Notes: generated by a model from the letters alone, not told the origin. Positions 16,241 through 26,101 are shown, counted from the first letter of the stretch. The stretch is DNA of 64,000 nt from Actinacidiphila acididurans (GCF_016918855.1 NZ_JADKYB010000007.1:1-64000); one strand, 5' to 3'. Numbers and translations: made by a program.

Positions 16241-19200
16241 CTACCTCCGGCGTCCGGGCGGTTCCGTGTCGTCGTGCGGGCCGAGGAGCTCGTCGGCCAG
16301 GCTGGGGAGGTCGTCCAGCGGGGTTTCCTCGGCCCAGTGCGGGCGGGGGCGGCGGGCGCGCTCGGACTCGGCCCGGGGCAGTTCGCGGGTGCGTTCGTTC
16401 TCGGTCTGCTCGGGCCGGAAGAGCCACGGCGGCACCCGGTCCGCGGGGTCGTCCGAACGGGAGCGCGAGCCGGGCGACGGCGGCGGCAGCGTATCGGCGG
16501 AGTCCGCCGCGCCGTCCGTCCCGTCCGCGTCGGCGTCCCGCGAAGGCTCGGGCCGCCGCACCTCCGCCGTCTCGTCCTGGCCCCGGCCGTCCGTCCGCCC
16601 CACCGGCGGCAGCACGGCCGTCTCGTCGGCGGCACCCCGGTCCCGGTCGTCCTCACCCGCGGCGGGCGGTACCGCCGTCTCGTCGCCCGACCCCGGCTCC
16701 CGCGTGCCCTCGCCGACCGACGGCAGTACAGCCGTCTCGTCACCCGAACCGGACTGCCGCGACATCTCCCGCACCGGCGGCAACACCGCGGTCTCGTCCC
16801 CGGAGCCGTCCTCCGGCATGCTGACCGGCTCCTCGCGGACCGGGCGGAGCCTGGCGGTCCGTTCGGAGCTGTCCTCGGAGCCCTCCTCCGCCGGGCTGCC
16901 CTCGGCGGGCACAGGGGTCATGACGGTCGTCGCCTCGCCGGAGGAGACGTCAGGCGCCGGGGGCGGCAGTTCGGCCGTCTTCTCGGCGTCGGACGCGCTC
17001 TGCTCGGCTGCCGCCGCAGCGGCGGCGGCAGCGGCCGCGGTACGGGCCTGCTCGGCCCGCAGCAGCGCCTCCTCGGCCTTGCGCTGCTTCTCCTGGCGGC
17101 GTTCCTCGGCCTCGGCGCGCAGCCGGGTCTGCTCGGCCGCGAGGCGCCGCAGACGTTCCTGCTCGGCGGCGTGGGCGGCCTCCTCCGCCTCGCGGCGGGC
17201 GGCCTCCTCGGCGGCTTTGCGGGCCGCCTCCTCCTCGCGCAGCCGCTTTTCCTCGGCCTCCTGCGCGGCCTTGCGTTCGGCGATCTCCCGCCGGGCGGCT
17301 TCCTCGGCGGCGAGCCGCCGCTCCTCTTCCTCCCGGCGCAGCTTCTCCAGTTGGGCCTGCCGCTCGCGCTCGAGGCGCTCCTCCTCCGCCTTGCGCGCGG
17401 CCTCTTCCGCCGCCTTGCGGGCCGCTTCCTCGGCGGCCTTGCGCTCGGCCTCGGCCCGGGCCTCGATCTCCTGCTCGGACAGCGGCAGCATCCGGTCCAG
17501 CCGGTGCCGTACGACCGTGGTGACCTCCTCCGGCGGCTGGGCGCCGTCGACCACCAGATACCGCGAGGGATCGGCGGCGGCCAGGGTCAGGAAGCCGGCC
17601 CGCACCCGCTGGTGGAACTCGGCGGGCTCGGACTCCAGGCGGTCGGGGGCGTCGGTGAACCGCTCCCGGGCTGCCTCGGGCGAGATGTCGAGCAGCACCG
17701 TCAGGTGGGGGACGAGGCCGCCGGTCGCCCAGCGGGAGATGCGGGCGATCTCGGTGGGCGCCAGGTCGCGGCCGGCGCCCTGGTAGGCGACGGAGGAGTC
17801 GATGTAGCGGTCGGAGATGACGACGGCGCCGCGGGCGAGCGCGGGCCGCACGACGGTGTCGATGTGCTCGGCGCGGTCGGCGGCGTACAGCAGCGCCTCG
17901 GCGCGCGGCGAAATACCCGCGGAGGACACGTCGAGCAGGATGGAGCGCAGTCGCTTGCCGATCGCGGTGGCGCCCGGCTCGCGGGTGACCACGACCTCGT
18001 GGCCCTTGCCGCGGATCCACTCGGCGAGCGCTTCGACCTGCGTGGACTTGCCGGACCCGTCGCCGCCCTCGATGGCCAGGAAGAAGCCGTCGGCGGCGGG
18101 CGCGGCGGCCGGTTCGCCGCCGCGGACGGCCTCGCGCAGGTCGCGGCGCAGCGGCACACCGGCGCGGTCGTCGGTGCGGCCCAGGACGAGCGCGGCCACC
18201 GGCAGCAGCAGCGCGCCGACCAGCATCAGCGTGTACGCGGCGCCGCCGTGCGCGAAGGTGAAGTGGCCGTTGTGGACGCGGTGCGGGCCGATCGCGCCGG
18301 CCACCAGGGGCGCGGCAACCGCCGCGACACCGACCACAGCGAAGGACACGGCCCGCAGGTGCTCCACGGCGCGGTCCCCGTGCGGCTCCTCGGCCTCCTG
18401 CTCGACCAGGACGTGCCCGGCGTGCGCGGTGACGCCCGCGGCGATGCCCGCCAGCAGGGCCAGCAGCAGCACGGTGGTCTGGTCCGGCACCAGGCCGGTC
18501 AGCAGCAGGGCGACGCCGGTGACGCCGATGGCCAGCGACAGCAGTCGCCGCCGGGACAGGCCGGGCAGGGTGTGCGGGGCGACCCGGATGCCGATCACGG
18601 TGCCGGCGGTCAACGCCAGGACGAGCAGGCCGAATCCGGTCGGGCCGAAGCCCAGGTCGCCGGCGAGCAGCACGGCGACCGCCACCGCGGCGCCGATCCC
18701 GCCCGCGACCGCTGCGGTGGCGACCACCAGCAGCGGCAGCACGCCGGTCCGGCCCTTCTCCTGTCCGGCCGTGCCCTTGGGGCGGCGCAGCGCGTCCAGG
18801 GGCGAGTGCGGACGCGCGGCGCTGTCCGAGGGCAGTTCCAGCAGGTAGAGCACGGCCATGGAGGCGGAGAACAGCCCGGCGGTGACGTACGACGACAGGG
18901 CGGCCTGGTGCAGGTCGAACCAGTCGACGCCCACTGCGATCAGCGTGTTGACCAGGGTGACGAGCACCAGGGCCGCCGCGGCGGCCGGCAGCGCCACGAA
19001 GTTGGTGCGCAGGTCCAGCCGGCGCAGGGTGGCCAGGTGGTCGGGCGCGGGCCGGACCGATGTGTCGCCCGGCGCGGGCAGCAGCGCGGGCGCGGCGCCG
19101 TCCTTGGCGACGGTCCACACCCGTTCGGCCGCTCCGGTGACGAAGACGGTGACGAGCAGCCAGATGTACGCCGAATCGGGCACCCAGGTGATCCACAGCG

Positions 19201-19612
19201 GGGCCACGATGAACAGCGCCAGTCGCAGGCCGTCGGCGCCGATCATGGTCCAGCGCCGGTCCAGCGGGCCCTTGCCTGAGGTGAGCGCGGAGAGCGGGCC
19301 GACCAGCGCGGCCCCGAACACTCCGGCCACGACGATGCGCGCGGCGAACACCAGCGCAGCGGCGATCGCGATGCCCCGGTAGTGGCCGCCGAACGCGCCC
19401 GCGCCGGAAGCGGCCTGCACGGTCAGTACGAGCAGCACCAGCAGGCCGAGGCGGTCGGCCACGGCCCCGGTGAGCTGCGCACCCCACAGTTTGCGCAGGG
19501 CGGGAATCTTGAGCAGCGCCCCCACGGCACGCTCACGGGAGTCCGCCGCCAATTCAGCGGCGAACGCCTCGCTGACCTCAGCGGGCTGCCCTGGCTGCTC
19601 GGATCGCGTCAT
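16241..19612 (-). CDS. tmk: dTMP kinase fused to a membrane transporter-like domain and coiled coil
   Basis: The 1123-residue protein begins with an MFS-like membrane domain (about 1-490, some 12 hydrophobic segments). A full thymidylate kinase follows (about 503-710), with the P-loop IEGGDGSGKST and the DRYIDSSVAYQG motif. A long Ala/Glu/Arg coiled coil (about 710-870) leads to an acidic disordered tail with repeated DETAVLPP-type motifs. The kinase converts dTMP to dTDP for DNA synthesis, a normally essential step. The membrane fusion is usual in Streptomyces (SCO3542-like, from memory). The ATG at 19612 was taken as the start although its ribosome site is weak. The DNA polymerase III delta-prime gene that usually follows tmk is absent here. 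Confidence 0.92.
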   Translation of the reverse strand: MTRSEQPGQPAEVSEAFAAELAADSRERAVGALLKIPALRKLWGAQLTGAVADRLGLLVLLVLTVQAASGAGAFGGHYRGIAIAAALVFAARIVVAGVFGAALVGPLSALTSGKGPLDRRWTMIGADGLRLALFIVAPLWITWVPDSAYIWLLVTVFVTGAAERVWTVAKDGAAPALLPAPGDTSVRPAPDHLATLRRLDLRTNFVALPAAAAALVLVTLVNTLIAVGVDWFDLHQAALSSYVTAGLFSASMAVLYLLELPSDSAARPHSPLDALRRPKGTAGQEKGRTGVLPLLVVATAAVAGGIGAAVAVAVLLAGDLGFGPTGFGLLVLALTAGTVIGIRVAPHTLPGLSRRRLLSLAIGVTGVALLLTGLVPDQTTVLLLALLAGIAAGVTAHAGHVLVEQEAEEPHGDRAVEHLRAVSFAVVGVAAVAAPLVAGAIGPHRVHNGHFTFAHGGAAYTLMLVGALLLPVAALVLGRTDDRAGVPLRRDLREAVRGGEPAAAPAADGFFLAIEGGDGSGKSTQVEALAEWIRGKGHEVVVTREPGATAIGKRLRSILLDVSSAGISPRAEALLYAADRAEHIDTVVRPALARGAVVISDRYIDSSVAYQGAGRDLAPTEIARISRWATGGLVPHLTVLLDISPEAARERFTDAPDRLESEPAEFHQRVRAGFLTLAAADPSRYLVVDGAQPPEEVTTVVRHRLDRMLPLSEQEIEARAEAERKAAEEAARKAAEEAARKAEEERLERERQAQLEKLRREEEERRLAAEEAARREIAERKAAQEAEEKRLREEEAARKAAEEAARREAEEAAHAAEQERLRRLAAEQTRLRAEAEERRQEKQRKAEEALLRAEQARTAAAAAAAAAAAEQSASDAEKTAELPPPAPDVSSGEATTVMTPVPAEGSPAEEGSEDSSERTARLRPVREEPVSMPEDGSGDETAVLPPVREMSRQSGSGDETAVLPSVGEGTREPGSGDETAVPPAAGEDDRDRGAADETAVLPPVGRTDGRGQDETAEVRRPEPSRDADADGTDGAADSADTLPPPSPGSRSRSDDPADRVPPWLFRPEQTENERTRELPRAESERARRPRPHWAEETPLDDLPSLADELLGPHDDTEPPGRRR

Positions 19613-19840
19613 CCTGACAGCCTATCCGGCCAGCCCAAACCCACGCCCCCCGCCTGTGGAAAACCCCCCGACCCCGCGGTGACCTCCGGGTACGGCCCGC
19701 CCCGGCGCGTACGGGGCGCTCCGTACCGCGTCCGCGTCCCCGGTCCGGAACCACCCGCGGACCGGCCGGAAGGCTCCCGCCGGCCCCGGATACGCCCGCC
19801 CTGGATCCGCTCGCGCGGTGTCCCGGGCCGGCGTGCTCCG

Positions 19841-22702
19841 TCACTCCGGCGAGGAGGACGCCTTGGCCGAGGACGCCTTCTTGGTGGCGGCCGTCTTCTT
19901 CGCGGCGGAGGTGCTCGTACTTGTCTTCTTCGCCGCGGTCTTGGCGGCCGCCTTCTTCGCCGGTGCCTTCTTGGCCGCGGTCTTCGTGGCGGCGGCCTTG
20001 GCGGGGGCCTTCTTCGCCGTCTTCTTCACCGGGCCCTTCGCCCGCTTCTCCGCCAGCAGTTCGTAGCCGCGCTCGGGCGTGATGGTCTCCACGTCGTCCT
20101 CGCGCCGCAGCGTCGCGTTGGTCTCCCCGTCGGTGACGTACGGGCCGAAGCGGCCGTCCTTGACCACCACGGGACGCTCGCTGACCGGGTCGGTGCCCAG
20201 CTCCTTCAGCGGCGGCTTGGCGGCGGCGCGGCCCCGCGCCTTCGGCTGGGCGTAGATCGCCAGCGCCTGGTCGAGGGTGATCGTGAAGAGCTGGTCCTCG
20301 CTCTCCAGCGACCGCGAGTCGGTGCCGCGCTTGAGGTACGGCCCGTAGCGGCCGTTCTGCGCGGTGATCTCCACGCCCTCCGGGTCGGTGCCGACCACGC
20401 GGGGCAGTGACATCAGCCGGAGCGCGTCCTCCAGGGTGACGGTGTCCAGGGACATCGACTTGAACAGCGACGCGGTACGCGGCTTGACCGCGTTCTTGCC
20501 GGTCTTGGGGGTGTCCTCGGGCAGCACCTCGGTGACGTACGGCCCGTAACGGCCGTCCTTGGCGACGATGGGGCGGCCGGTCTCCGGGTCGGTGCCCAGT
20601 TCGAAGTCGCCGGTGGGCCGGGCGAACAGCTCCTCGGCGTACTCCACGCCGAGCTCGTCCGGCGGCAGGTCGGCGGGCACGTCGGCGCGCTGGTGCCCCT
20701 CCTCGCCCTTGTCGCCGCGCTCGATGTACGGCCCGAACCGGCCGACGCGCAGCACGATTCCGTTGCCGACCGGGAAGGAGGAGATCTCGCGCGCGTCAAT
20801 GGCGCCGAGGTCCTCGACCAGCTCCTTGAGGCCGCCGAGGTGGTCGCGGTGGCCGTTGCGGGCAGCGGCGGACGGCACGGCGTCGGTCATGCCCTCGTCG
20901 GAACCGAAGTAGAAGCGGCGCAGCCACGGCACGGACTGGGCCTCGCCGCGGGCGATCCGGTCGAGGTCGTCCTCCATGGAGGCGGTGAAGTCGTAGTCGA
21001 CGAGCCGGCCGAAGTGCTTCTCCAGCAGGTTGACCACCGCGAAGGACAGGAAGGTGGGCACCAGGGCGGTGCCCTTCTTGAACACGTACCCGCGGTCCAG
21101 GATCGTGCCCAGGATGGTGGCGTACGTGGACGGGCGGCCGATCTCCCGCTCCTCCAGCTCCTTGACCAGCGACGCCTCGGTGTAGCGGGCGGGCGGCTTG
21201 GTGGAGTGGCCATCGGCGGTGATCTGCTCGACGGTCAGCGGGTCGCCCTGGGTGACCTGCGGCAGCCGGCGCTCGCGGTCGTCGAGCTCTGCGTTGGGGT
21301 CGTCGGCGCCCTCGACGTACGCCTTCAGGAAGCCGTGGAAGGTGATGATCTTGCCGGAGGCGGCGAACTCGGCGTCCCGGCCGTCGGCGGAGGTGCCGCC
21401 GACCCGCACGGTGACGGACTGGCCGACCGCGTCCTTCATCTGGGAGGCCACGGTCCGCATCCAGATCAGCTCGTAGAGCCGGAACTGGTCGCCGGTCAGG
21501 CCGGTCTCGGCGGGGGTGCGGAAGCGGTCGCCGGAGGGGCGGATCGCCTCGTGGGCCTCCTGCGCGTTCTTCACCTTGCCGGCGTACACCCGCGGCTTGT
21601 CCGGCAGGTAGCCGGCGCCGTAGAGCTGCGCCACCTGGGCGCGGGCCGCGGTGACCGCGGTCTCCGACAGCGTGGTGGAGTCGGTACGCATGTAGGTGAT
21701 GAAGCCGTTCTCGTACAGCTTCTGGGCGACCTGCATGGTGGCCTTGGCGCCGAATCCGAGCTTGCGCGACGCCTCCTGCTGGAGGGTGGTGGTGCGGAAG
21801 GGCGCGTACGGGGAGCGGCGGTACGGCTTGGACTCCACGCCGCGCACCTCGAACCGGCTGTCCGCCAGTGCGGCGGCCAGGGCGCGGGCGGCGGCCTCGT
21901 CCAGGTGCAGCACCTGGGCGCCCTGCTTGAGGGCGCCGGTGGCCGGGTCGAAGTCGCGGCCCTGGGCGACACGGCGGCCGTCCACGGCGGTGAGCCGCGC
22001 GGTGAGGGTGGACGGGTCGGAGGAATCGCCGCCCCGGCCGGTGCCGAAGGTGCCGACCAGGTCCCAGTACTCGGCCGTGTGGAAGGCCATCCGCTCGCGC
22101 TCGCGCTCGACGACCAGACGCGTGGCGACGGACTGCACGCGGCCCGCCGACAGCCGCGGCATGACCTTCTTCCACAGCACCGGGGAGACCTCGTAGCCGT
22201 ACAGCCGGTCGAGGATGCGGCGGGTCTCCTGGGCGTCGACCAGACGCTTGTTGAGTTCCCGCGGATTGCGGACGGCCTCCTGGATGGCGTCCTTGGTGAT
22301 CTCGTGGAACACCATCCGGTGCACCGGAACCTTGGGCTTGAGGATTTCCTGCAAATGCCAGGCGATGGCCTCGCCCTCACGGTCCTCGTCAGTGGCCAGG
22401 AATAGCTCGTCCGACTCCTTGAGAAGATCCTTGAGCTTCTTGACCTGTGCCTTCTTGTCGGCGTTGACGACGTAGATCGGCTGGAAATCGCTGTCCACAT
22501 TGACGCCGAGGCGCGCCCAGGGCTGGCCCTTGTACTCCGCCGGCACTTCGGCGGCCCCGTTGGGGAGGTCGCGGATGTGCCCGACGCTGGCCTCGACGAC
22601 ATAGCCGGGGCCCAGGTAGCCCTTGATCGTCTTCGCCTTGGCGGGCGACTCGACGATCACGAGTCGGCGTCCGCCTGGTGCGGTCTCGCGGGTCGGGGAC
22701 AA
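19841..22702 (-). CDS. topA: DNA topoisomerase I (type IA)
   Basis: The 953-residue enzyme relaxes negative supercoils. The Toprim domain starts with LVIVESPAKAKTIKGYLG, and the catalytic tyrosine lies in GFITYMRTDSTTLS. In place of zinc fingers, the C-terminal half carries repeated RYGPYV-type modules and ends in a Lys/Ala-rich tail of about 60 residues, as in other actinobacterial TopA proteins that need the tail for processivity. The start is a TTG at 22700-22702 after GAGAGAAGAG. A TTGACA at 22767-22772 on this strand may be part of its promoter. tmk follows on the same strand 228 bp downstream. Confidence 0.97.
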   Translation of the reverse strand: MSPTRETAPGGRRLVIVESPAKAKTIKGYLGPGYVVEASVGHIRDLPNGAAEVPAEYKGQPWARLGVNVDSDFQPIYVVNADKKAQVKKLKDLLKESDELFLATDEDREGEAIAWHLQEILKPKVPVHRMVFHEITKDAIQEAVRNPRELNKRLVDAQETRRILDRLYGYEVSPVLWKKVMPRLSAGRVQSVATRLVVERERERMAFHTAEYWDLVGTFGTGRGGDSSDPSTLTARLTAVDGRRVAQGRDFDPATGALKQGAQVLHLDEAAARALAAALADSRFEVRGVESKPYRRSPYAPFRTTTLQQEASRKLGFGAKATMQVAQKLYENGFITYMRTDSTTLSETAVTAARAQVAQLYGAGYLPDKPRVYAGKVKNAQEAHEAIRPSGDRFRTPAETGLTGDQFRLYELIWMRTVASQMKDAVGQSVTVRVGGTSADGRDAEFAASGKIITFHGFLKAYVEGADDPNAELDDRERRLPQVTQGDPLTVEQITADGHSTKPPARYTEASLVKELEEREIGRPSTYATILGTILDRGYVFKKGTALVPTFLSFAVVNLLEKHFGRLVDYDFTASMEDDLDRIARGEAQSVPWLRRFYFGSDEGMTDAVPSAAARNGHRDHLGGLKELVEDLGAIDAREISSFPVGNGIVLRVGRFGPYIERGDKGEEGHQRADVPADLPPDELGVEYAEELFARPTGDFELGTDPETGRPIVAKDGRYGPYVTEVLPEDTPKTGKNAVKPRTASLFKSMSLDTVTLEDALRLMSLPRVVGTDPEGVEITAQNGRYGPYLKRGTDSRSLESEDQLFTITLDQALAIYAQPKARGRAAAKPPLKELGTDPVSERPVVVKDGRFGPYVTDGETNATLRREDDVETITPERGYELLAEKRAKGPVKKTAKKAPAKAAATKTAAKKAPAKKAAAKTAAKKTSTSTSAAKKTAATKKASSAKASSSPE

Positions 22703-22852
22703 CTTCGCTCTTCTCTCCGGGTCGAAGGGGTGTCGCTGCGGAGTGTGACCGTACCTCCCGGCCCCGTGTCAAACGGGGAAAGTCCACAACGCCACTCGAA
22801 CGGTAACCCGATGTATGTTCTAACCATTACAGTACACACCGTCGGGGTCCCC

Positions 22853-23971
22853 ATGAAGGCTACGTCGACATGGCAGATCGCGCGTGAATTCACCCACGCC
22901 GACCGCCACAGCGACCACCGCTGCGCACCGGACACCGCACCGCTCGGTGCCGCGCCTGCCGACAATGCCACACCGCCGGGGAGTGCCGCCGAGGGGGTCC
23001 GCGAGCGGGCCGCCGCCGGGCGGCAGAGCGGCGGTCACCGCCGCTTCGGGTGGCTGGCCGGGGACCTCACGGGCGGCCGTCCGCACAATCACCTGCTCGA
23101 TCCCGCCGAGTCGCCCTACCTGCGCGGCGCAATTGAAATGATCATGGCAGGCAAGTCGGAGCAGACGGTCAGCCGGTGGCTCGCCGAGCAGGGGGTGCCG
23201 ACCGTCAGGGGCGGCATCTGGACCGGTACGACCGTCCGGAACATGGTCAGCAATCCGGCGGTGTGCGGTTACCGCATCCTTGGCGGCGAACTCGTCCGCG
23301 ACCCCGCCACGGGAGAGCCGGTGGTGGGCGGCTGGGAGACGATCGCCACACCGCAGGAGTGGCTGCGGGTGATGCGCCGGTACGAGCGGGGGCGCACGCC
23401 GGGCGCGGCAAAGCGCGCCGCGAATGCTTCCGATGCCTCAGGTGGCCCAGATGCCCCAGGCACATCGGGCGTCTCCGGTGCCTCGGGCCCTTCCGGCCCC
23501 TCCGGCGCCCGCGGGAAGGGCCCGCAGGGCCGCAAGTACGTCCTGTCGGGCTTCCTGCGCTGCGGCCGCCCCGGCGCCGACGGGCGGGAGTGCGGCGCCA
23601 CCCTGGTGGGCAACCCCGTCACCCGGGGCACCCCGCACGGCTCGTACGCCTGCGCCTCGGGCAGCTGCCGCGGGCTCGCCCGCCGGATGGACCTGGTGGA
23701 CGCGACGATCACCGCAATGGTGCTGGACGAGCTGGAGCGGCGGTACGGCAGCGGCCCCGGCGAGCCCGGCACCTGGCCGGATCCGCTGCTCGGCGGCTTC
23801 ACCCGGCAGCGGTGGACGGAGTTCGACCTGCGGCAGAAGCGGATCGCGATCTCCGCGGTGATCGAGCGCGTGGTCGTACGCCCGCTTCCCGAGGGGCGCT
23901 CGACACGCGCCCCTTTCGATCCCGCGCTTCTGGACGTCCGCTGGACGCCTCGGCCGGCCCCGGAAGAGTGA
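22853..23971 (+). CDS. Recombinase-like protein lacking the catalytic resolvase domain
   Basis: The 372-residue protein matches only the DNA-binding half of large serine recombinases. A Recombinase domain (about 60-180, with LAEQGVPTVRGGIWTGTTVR and NPAVCGYR) leads to a zinc-ribbon region with several cysteines (GFLRCGRPG through CASGSCRGLA) and a C-terminal helix. The N-terminal resolvase domain with its catalytic serine is missing, and upstream DNA belongs to topA. A low-complexity Gly/Ser/Pro/Ala insert lies at about residues 190-225. An ATG at 22811 is an alternative start. It probably binds DNA without cutting it. It does not look freshly broken, because the frame is intact. Confidence 0.75.
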   Translation: MKATSTWQIAREFTHADRHSDHRCAPDTAPLGAAPADNATPPGSAAEGVRERAAAGRQSGGHRRFGWLAGDLTGGRPHNHLLDPAESPYLRGAIEMIMAGKSEQTVSRWLAEQGVPTVRGGIWTGTTVRNMVSNPAVCGYRILGGELVRDPATGEPVVGGWETIATPQEWLRVMRRYERGRTPGAAKRAANASDASGGPDAPGTSGVSGASGPSGPSGARGKGPQGRKYVLSGFLRCGRPGADGRECGATLVGNPVTRGTPHGSYACASGSCRGLARRMDLVDATITAMVLDELERRYGSGPGEPGTWPDPLLGGFTRQRWTEFDLRQKRIAISAVIERVVVRPLPEGRSTRAPFDPALLDVRWTPRPAPEE

Positions 23972-24114
23972 CCGGACCCGGCACCCAGACGGCCCGGTGG
24001 TGACCGGAACGACCGCGCCCCTTGGGACGCAGCCGGCCGTACGGTCGTACAGTCGCCCTGACGGGAGCAGGGGTCGCGGGGCACACCCCCGGGCGGGGCC
24101 GAATGGGGGGACGG

Positions 24115-24528
24115 ATGTCCGGATCCGCGCAGGCGCGGCGCGGGCCCGCCGTACTGCGGCACCCGGCCGTGGCGCCGCTGGCCACCCTGGCCGCCGGCGC
24201 CGCCGCGGCGTACGGGCTCTACGGCACCGACCCCCACCAGGGCGGCCACTGGCTGCCGCGGTGCCCGTTCAACTGGGCGACCGGGCTGCTGTGCCCGGTG
24301 TGCGGCGGCACCCGGCTCGCGTACGACCTGCTGCACCGCGAGCCGGTGCGCGCCTTCCACGAGAACGCGCTGCTGTTCGTGCTGCTCCCGGTGATCGCCT
24401 GGGCAGGTGGCCGCTGGCTCGCCGAGGGGCTGCGCGGGCGCCATTGGCGGCTGGTGCTCGGCGTCAGGGCGCAGCAGGCGCTGCTGGTCGCCGCCGTGGC
24501 GTGGACGGTGGTACGGAACCTGTACTGA
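24115..24528 (+). CDS. DUF2752 membrane protein
   Basis: The 137-residue protein has the DUF2752 signature CPVCGGTRLAYDLLHREPVR at about residues 60-80, between hydrophobic segments. Two or three transmembrane helices are likely. The two cysteines of CPVC are conserved in the family, whose function is not known. The ATG at 24115 follows a GGGGGG-type ribosome site; an ATG at 24103 is also possible. It lies downstream of the recombinase-like gene on the same strand, 143 bp away. Confidence 0.82.
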   Translation: MSGSAQARRGPAVLRHPAVAPLATLAAGAAAAYGLYGTDPHQGGHWLPRCPFNWATGLLCPVCGGTRLAYDLLHREPVRAFHENALLFVLLPVIAWAGGRWLAEGLRGRHWRLVLGVRAQQALLVAAVAWTVVRNLY

Positions 24529-24568
24529 CCCGCCGGCCGTTGCGCGCCCGGCGACTGAGCCGGCCGGC

Positions 24569-26101
24569 TCAGTCGCCGACCGGCTCCAGGAAGCCCTGCT
24601 CGACCAGCAGCCGGATCGACTCGGGCGTACGGTCGCGCAGCACCACCGGGTCCTCGCCGAGAAGCTGGGCGATGGCGTCCACGATCCGCCCGGCGGGCAG
24701 GCTGCCGTCGCACACCCCGGCGAAACCCGCGCCCACTGTGTCGACTTTCGTCGCCCGCCGCATTCCGTGCGCCGAACGCAGCACCACGTGCTCGGGGTCC
24801 TCGGCGCCGGGCAGCCCCACCTGCTCCTGCACGACGTCGGGAGCGAGCACGAACCGTGCGCCGAGCAACGCCGCGTCGTCATGGGCGCGCAGGAAGTCCT
24901 GCCGGGCGAACCAGCCCGCGATGTGCGGGCCGAGCGGCTGCTCGACCGCGTGCGGCCACTCCTCGACAGTGACCGACGGCTGGTCAGCGCCGGACTTGCG
25001 CACCGTGATCCAGCCGAAGCCGATACCGCTCACCTTGCCGCGCTCGAAAGCGTCCAGCCAGGCGTCGTAACGCGCCGCGTACGCCGCCGGGTCGCCGCGG
25101 TGGTCGCCGCTGTCGCGCAGCCACAATTCGGCGTATTCGGCGACGTCCTGCACCTCGCGCTGCACGATCCAGGCGTCGCAGCCGGCCGGCACCCAGGAGG
25201 CGAGCCGGTCACGCCAGTCCTGGCCCTCGACGTGCTGCCAGTTGGCCAGGAGCTGGCAGAAACCGCCGTCATTGAGGTGGTCGGCGCTGCGCCGCACCAA
25301 GGTGCGGCACAACTCGTCGCCGGCCATTCCGCCGTCCCGGTACGTGAGCCGCTCACCGGCCCCCTCGGGGGAGATCACGAAAGGCGGGTTGGAGACGATC
25401 AGGTCGTACCGGTCCTCGCCGACCGGCTCGAACAGGCTGCCCTGGCGCAGATCGGGCTCGCGGGCGCCGGACAAAGCGAGCGTCAAGGCGGCGAATCGCA
25501 GGGCGCGGGGGTTGAGGTCGGTGGCCGTGACCTGGGTGGCGTGCCGGGAGGCGTGCAGCGCCTGGACGCCGGATCCGGTGCCGAGGTCGAGCGCGGAGGT
25601 CACCGGGGTGCGCACGGTGATCCCGGCCAGCGTCGTGGAGGCGCCCCCGACACCGAGCACCAGGTCGGCGCGCGCCGCGGCCGGGGCGGTCCCGGCCCCG
25701 CCCCCGATGCCGGCCGCGCCGCCCACCGAGCAGCCCAGGTCGGAGACGATCCACCAGTCCTCGCCGCCGTCGCCGGCGTAGGGGCGTACGTCCACGGTGG
25801 CGCGTACCTCGTCGCCGTCGCGCTGCAGCCAGCCGTCGGCCTCGTACCGGTCGAGGTGCTTCAGTGCGGCGGCGGCCCGGTCGCGGCGGACCGGGCGCTG
25901 GAGCAGGAAGAGCCGGACCAGCGTCTCCAGCGGGCTGCCGCCCCTGGTGGCGCGCAGGGCGGGCACGGTCTCGGCACGGGAGAGCGCGGCATAGGCGACG
26001 GCGCCCAGCAGGTCCAGGCAGCCGTCGGCGGTGAAGGCGGCGGCCCGCAGGTCGTCACGCAGCAGGGCGGCACCGGCGGGGGTGGGGAGGGGCGTACTCA
26101 C
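24569..26101 (-). CDS. Class I SAM-dependent methyltransferase, N5-glutamine/adenine type
   Basis: The 510-residue protein has a central Rossmann methyltransferase domain, with the SAM motif ALDLGTGSGVQALHAS at about residue 170 and the catalytic NPPF at about 238 (DLIVSNPPFVIS). NPPF is shared by enzymes that methylate planar amide or amino groups, such as PrmB/PrmC-like enzymes and DNA adenine methylases. About 165 N-terminal residues and 200 C-terminal residues form extra domains; the substrate is unknown. The GTG at 26101 fits better than the open frame up to 26200. From memory, an equivalent gene sits here in S. coelicolor (SCO3546). Confidence 0.85.
   Translation of the reverse strand: MSTPLPTPAGAALLRDDLRAAAFTADGCLDLLGAVAYAALSRAETVPALRATRGGSPLETLVRLFLLQRPVRRDRAAAALKHLDRYEADGWLQRDGDEVRATVDVRPYAGDGGEDWWIVSDLGCSVGGAAGIGGGAGTAPAAARADLVLGVGGASTTLAGITVRTPVTSALDLGTGSGVQALHASRHATQVTATDLNPRALRFAALTLALSGAREPDLRQGSLFEPVGEDRYDLIVSNPPFVISPEGAGERLTYRDGGMAGDELCRTLVRRSADHLNDGGFCQLLANWQHVEGQDWRDRLASWVPAGCDAWIVQREVQDVAEYAELWLRDSGDHRGDPAAYAARYDAWLDAFERGKVSGIGFGWITVRKSGADQPSVTVEEWPHAVEQPLGPHIAGWFARQDFLRAHDDAALLGARFVLAPDVVQEQVGLPGAEDPEHVVLRSAHGMRRATKVDTVGAGFAGVCDGSLPAGRIVDAIAQLLGEDPVVLRDRTPESIRLLVEQGFLEPVGD

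Noticed and set aside
15350..19279. 1309-codon rightward open frame opposite tmk and the marR gene
   Set aside because: It is antisense to genes with clear domains, and its composition is only the complement of their codons.
19655..19663. TGTGGAAAA as a further DnaA box
   Set aside because: It is only a degenerate match and occurs once, so chance is sufficient explanation.
22853..23971. Recombinase-like gene taken as an integrated mobile element
   Set aside because: No attachment-site repeats, integrase catalytic domain or phage genes are near, and flanking genes are core.
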